Origin: G051903925 sp051903925
Lineage (GTDB): Bacteria > Pseudomonadota > Alphaproteobacteria > Zavarziniales > Zavarziniaceae
Direction of reading: 5' to 3'
Assembly (NCBI RefSeq): GCF_051903925.1
Contig: NZ_CP173678.1
Location: 310,001-374,000, forward strand
Length of the DNA stretch: 64,000 bases
Below, one piece after another: positions 61,556-64,000 of the stretch (position 1 is the stretch's first letter; each line of letters begins with the position of its first letter). The notes below the pieces were generated by a model. The model had not been told where the DNA came from, ran no database searches, and worked only from the letters and a program-made list of their open reading frames with translations. Position numbers and translations under genes: made by a program.

Positions 61556-62167
61556 ATGCCGTCATTGCCTGCACGCACCCGCCTGGCCCCCGATGCGCGC
61601 CGGGCCCAATTGCTCGATTGCGCGATGGCGGCCTTTGCTGAACATGGGGTTGCCCGGGCCACCCACTCCCACGTCGCCCGCCTGGCGGGTGTGTCGGTCC
61701 CCACCGTGCATGCCTATTTCCGGACTCGGGAGGATCTGGTCGCGGCCGTGCTGGACGCCACCGGCGCCTGGCTTGTCGCCCTGTGCGAGGACTCGCTGGC
61801 CGACCTTCCCGCGCGGCAGGCGCTGTGGCGGCTGGGCAGCCGCTTCGTGGCCGCGGCCCCGCACCATGCCGACCTGATCCGCGTCTGGCTGGACTGGAGC
61901 ACCGGCGTGCGCGCAGACGTGTGGCCCCGCTATCTGGTGGTGCTTGAGCGCATGCACGCCGCCGTCCGCGCCGCCCTGCAGCGGGGCAAGGACGCGGGCG
62001 ACCTGGCATCCAGCCTGGACGAGGCGACCGCCGCCCGGCTGTTCATCGGCGGCGGGCACACCTCCGCGCTGATGCTGTTCTCTGGCGCCAGCGCGGCCGA
62101 GCTGGCCCGCTTCGTCGACGACCTGGTCGCCAGCATCATGGCCCTGGGGCGCGTCGACGCGGGCTGA
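61556..62167 (+). CDS. TetR-family transcriptional regulator
   Basis: This 203-residue protein has the helix-turn-helix DARRAQLLDCAMAAFAEHG with THSHVARLAGVSVPTVHAYF. The C-terminal domain is the ligand pocket. No clear ribosome site precedes the ATG, so a short leader or leaderless start is possible. It probably represses the divergent P450 gene through the 22-base palindrome. Confidence 0.9.
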   Translation: MPSLPARTRLAPDARRAQLLDCAMAAFAEHGVARATHSHVARLAGVSVPTVHAYFRTREDLVAAVLDATGAWLVALCEDSLADLPARQALWRLGSRFVAAAPHHADLIRVWLDWSTGVRADVWPRYLVVLERMHAAVRAALQRGKDAGDLASSLDEATAARLFIGGGHTSALMLFSGASAAELARFVDDLVASIMALGRVDAG

Positions 62168-62335
62168 GGGCCCATGCCCCCGCAGGCTGCCCATCGCGCG
62201 GGACAAATCGGCCACACCCGCACGGCATTTGTGACACCCCCGCGACAAGGGTCCGCCGCCCGCGTTCGCACTTGCTAGACCAGATCCAGAAAGCAGGCTT
62301 GGCGTGTTGCCGGCCAGACAGAAGGGCCAAGCCCC

Positions 62336-63622
62336 ATGCCGGACGCGTCCGCCCAAGACACCCCGATCACGACGCCGGAACAGCGCCGCCGGGCTTTCCG
62401 CCTGCTGTTCGTGTGCCTGGTCTGCGTCGGCATGGGGCACACGATCATGTTCTCCCTTCTGCCGCCCCTGGCGCGTGAACTGGGCATGACAGAGACGCAG
62501 ACGGGCTACATTCACATGTCTGCCGCCATTGTCTGGGTCCTGCTCAGCCCCTGGTGGGGCCGGCGCAGCGACCTGTGGGGGCGGCGTCCGGTCATCCTGA
62601 TCGGCCTGCTGGGCTTTTCGCTCTCGTCGGTGATGTTCGCCTTCGCCGTCGACTGGGCCATGGCCGGCTGGGTCAGCGTTCCGGCGGCCCTGGGCCTGAT
62701 GATCTTCAGCCGGCTGGTCTATGGCATCCTGGGTTGCGGAGTCATGCCGGCAGCCCAGGCCTATGTCGCCGACCGCACGACGCCCGAGGAGCGCACCGCG
62801 GGCCTGGCCGGCCTGGGCGCCGCGTTCGGCCTGGGCTCCACCCTGGGGCCGGCGGTTGGCGGCGCCCTTGTGGTGCTCAGCCTGGTCGCCCCGTTCCACG
62901 GCCTGGCGCTGCTGTCGCTGGCGAGTGCACTGGCCATCTGGTTCCTGCTGCCCGAGCGCACGCTGCCACGGCAGCAGCAGTCGGGCGGCAAGCTTCACCC
63001 CTGGGACGGCCGCGTGGTCTGGCACCTGGCGGTGGGCCTGCTGATGGGCACGGTCCAGTCGATCATCTTCCTGACCGTCGCCTTCCTGTTCATGGACGTT
63101 CTGGTCCTGAACGCGCGCGACGCCGCCCAGATGGTAGGCGTCGGCATGATGGCATCGTCCATGGCCGCCCTCTTCGCGCAGATCGTGATCGCCCAGAAGC
63201 TGAGCCTGCCGCCCTCCACGCTGTTGTGGCTGGGGGCGGTCATCAATGCGGCGTCGTTCGGCCTGTTCCTGGTGGCGGAGTCCTATGGGCCGCTGGTCTT
63301 TGCCCTGGTCCTGTCGGGCCTGGGCATTGGCATCGCGCGGCCTGGCAACATCGCCGCGGCGTCGCTGTCGGTGGGCCCCGCGGAGCAGGGGCGCGTCGCC
63401 GGCCTGATGAATGCGACGATCGCCGCGGGCTGGATCATCACGCCCGTCGTCGCCCTGCCGCTCTATCGCCAGGGCGCCCACATCCCCTATGCGCTGGGGC
63501 TGGGCCTGTCGCTGGTTCTGATCGCCATCGTGGTCCTGCATCCGGCCATGCGGCGGGCGGGCCCCGGGACAAGCCCGGCACCCCTGCCCGAGACGACCGA
63601 CCCGTCCTTCCCCGGGACCTGA
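62336..63622 (+). CDS. MFS transporter, drug-resistance (TetA/Bcr-like) type
   Basis: This 428-residue protein has twelve hydrophobic helices. The MFS loop motif is WGRRSDLWGRRPVILIG (residues about 75-91), and helix 5 carries LGSTLGPAVGGAL, the motif C of proton-driven exporters. The substrate is unknown. It follows the TetR gene by 168 bases on the same strand and may be separate from it. The charged, Pro-rich C-terminal tail is about 25 residues. Confidence 0.9.
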   Translation: MPDASAQDTPITTPEQRRRAFRLLFVCLVCVGMGHTIMFSLLPPLARELGMTETQTGYIHMSAAIVWVLLSPWWGRRSDLWGRRPVILIGLLGFSLSSVMFAFAVDWAMAGWVSVPAALGLMIFSRLVYGILGCGVMPAAQAYVADRTTPEERTAGLAGLGAAFGLGSTLGPAVGGALVVLSLVAPFHGLALLSLASALAIWFLLPERTLPRQQQSGGKLHPWDGRVVWHLAVGLLMGTVQSIIFLTVAFLFMDVLVLNARDAAQMVGVGMMASSMAALFAQIVIAQKLSLPPSTLLWLGAVINAASFGLFLVAESYGPLVFALVLSGLGIGIARPGNIAAASLSVGPAEQGRVAGLMNATIAAGWIITPVVALPLYRQGAHIPYALGLGLSLVLIAIVVLHPAMRRAGPGTSPAPLPETTDPSFPGT

Positions 63623-63638
63623 ACGCGACGCCTGGCGT

Positions 63639-64000
63639 CTATTGCGCGGGCGGGGTCGCCGTGCCGCTGGCGGGCGGGATCGGCTGGACCAGGTCGTCCA
63701 CGGTGTTGCGCATCACGGTCAGCTTGTAGCCCGGCAGTTCGAAGGCCCAGCCCGTGACCGCGGCATTCCACGCATCGACCTGTGCCTTGACCTTGTCGGC
63801 CGGCAGGATCAGGGAGGTGCCATCCGGCGCGGGGACGCTGGGCAGCCCCTTGGCCGTGTCGGACTGCGCCTGGTCGAAGGTGACGTCGAACCTGGTCCAC
63901 GACCGGCCGTCCACCTCGACCGTCGTCGCCGTAACCACCGCGCCGTCAAAGGTCAGGAAGGTGTTCACCAGCGGGTCCTTGGCGAAGTCGATGCCCTCGG
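63639..64000 (-). CDS. DUF4340-like protein, C-terminal part (runs off the window)
   Basis: The frame is open from the right edge to a TAG at 63639. The visible 120 residues include FLTFDGAVVTATTVEVDGRSW, SLILPADKVKAQVDAWNAAV and WAFELPGYKLTVMRNTVDDLV. They resemble the C-terminal repeat of DUF4340 proteins, which are membrane-anchored, beta-rich proteins usually encoded after gliding-type (GldF/GldG) ABC transporter genes. An internal Met at 63968 is not the real start because the frame continues upstream. The last residues are Pro/Ala-rich. Confidence 0.72.
   Translation of the reverse strand, partial: EGIDFAKDPLVNTFLTFDGAVVTATTVEVDGRSWTRFDVTFDQAQSDTAKGLPSVPAPDGTSLILPADKVKAQVDAWNAAVTGWAFELPGYKLTVMRNTVDDLVQPIPPASGTATPPAQ

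Noticed and set aside
61562..63541. 659-residue minus-strand frame opposite the TetR and MFS genes
   Set aside because: Its composition is dominated by Gln, Arg and Gly. Both plus-strand genes have clear family motifs.

Overview
The window is very GC-rich, densely coding DNA with long shadow reading frames on the opposite strand. It looks like the chromosome of an alphaproteobacterium, most plausibly Rhodospirillales-like. The clues are the bolA / J-domain / cobS / cobT block, gltX and gltA facing a divergent comEC, a FlhB-tail protein beside fliO and fliP, and many TetR-controlled catabolic genes. No rRNA, tRNA, transposase, prophage or CRISPR array was seen. Species assignment is inference.

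Layout. 1-7.3 kb: a cut-off enoyl-CoA hydratase, an MFS exporter, a tonB-exbD-exbB unit with a Fur-like palindrome upstream, fliP-fliO-FlhB tail, a Bcp/PrxQ peroxiredoxin and a HAD phosphatase. 7.3-16.6 kb: a YfcG-like GST, a 2-oxoglutarate/Fe(II) oxygenase with a partner of unknown function, a sensor-kinase-like membrane protein that lacks the catalytic His, a large secreted protein of unknown function, an NMT1/SsuA-type ABC importer and an enoyl-CoA hydratase. 16.7-23.9 kb: an alkylsulfatase-type hydrolase, then a TetR-controlled unit of two tandem PhyH dioxygenases and a LimB-like flavin monooxygenase ending at a strong terminator, followed by an APH-family kinase. 24-26.5 kb: a ModE-like regulator, a candidate structured sRNA carrying a CUCCUCCC anti-Shine-Dalgarno motif, a VOC protein, and an isolated AT-rich gene encoding a HEPN-type (RxxxxH) protein that looks horizontally acquired and defence-like. 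26.5-34.3 kb: a 2-hydroxyacid dehydrogenase/aldolase pair with a divergent TetR, EamA and ChrA transporters, a C13 caspase-fold lipoprotein, and a LysR/azoreductase pair. 34-47.8 kb: housekeeping genes gltA, gltX, comEC, a vWA protein, bolA, J-protein, cobS, cobT, a phytase-like esterase, a YhhQ transporter and rpmB. 48-53.7 kb: a polyamine/opine-type ABC importer with two paralogous substrate-binding proteins. 53.9-63.6 kb: an NtaA-like monooxygenase, TetR, a GlnT/GMAS-like gamma-glutamyl ligase, a Rieske oxygenase, a 2-hydroxyacid dehydrogenase, a P450 with divergent TetR, and an MFS transporter. The window ends in a cut-off DUF4340-like gene.

Working together. The two clearest functional neighbourhoods are the PhyH/LimB-like oxygenase unit (18.9-22.8 kb) and the importer plus amine-type catabolic module (48-60 kb), where import, flavin and Rieske oxygenation and gamma-glutamylation could form a route for a nitrogenous organic substrate. 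Four TetR genes each sit next to an AT-rich palindrome that is a credible operator. Several dispersed palindromic repeat families fill the gaps between operons.
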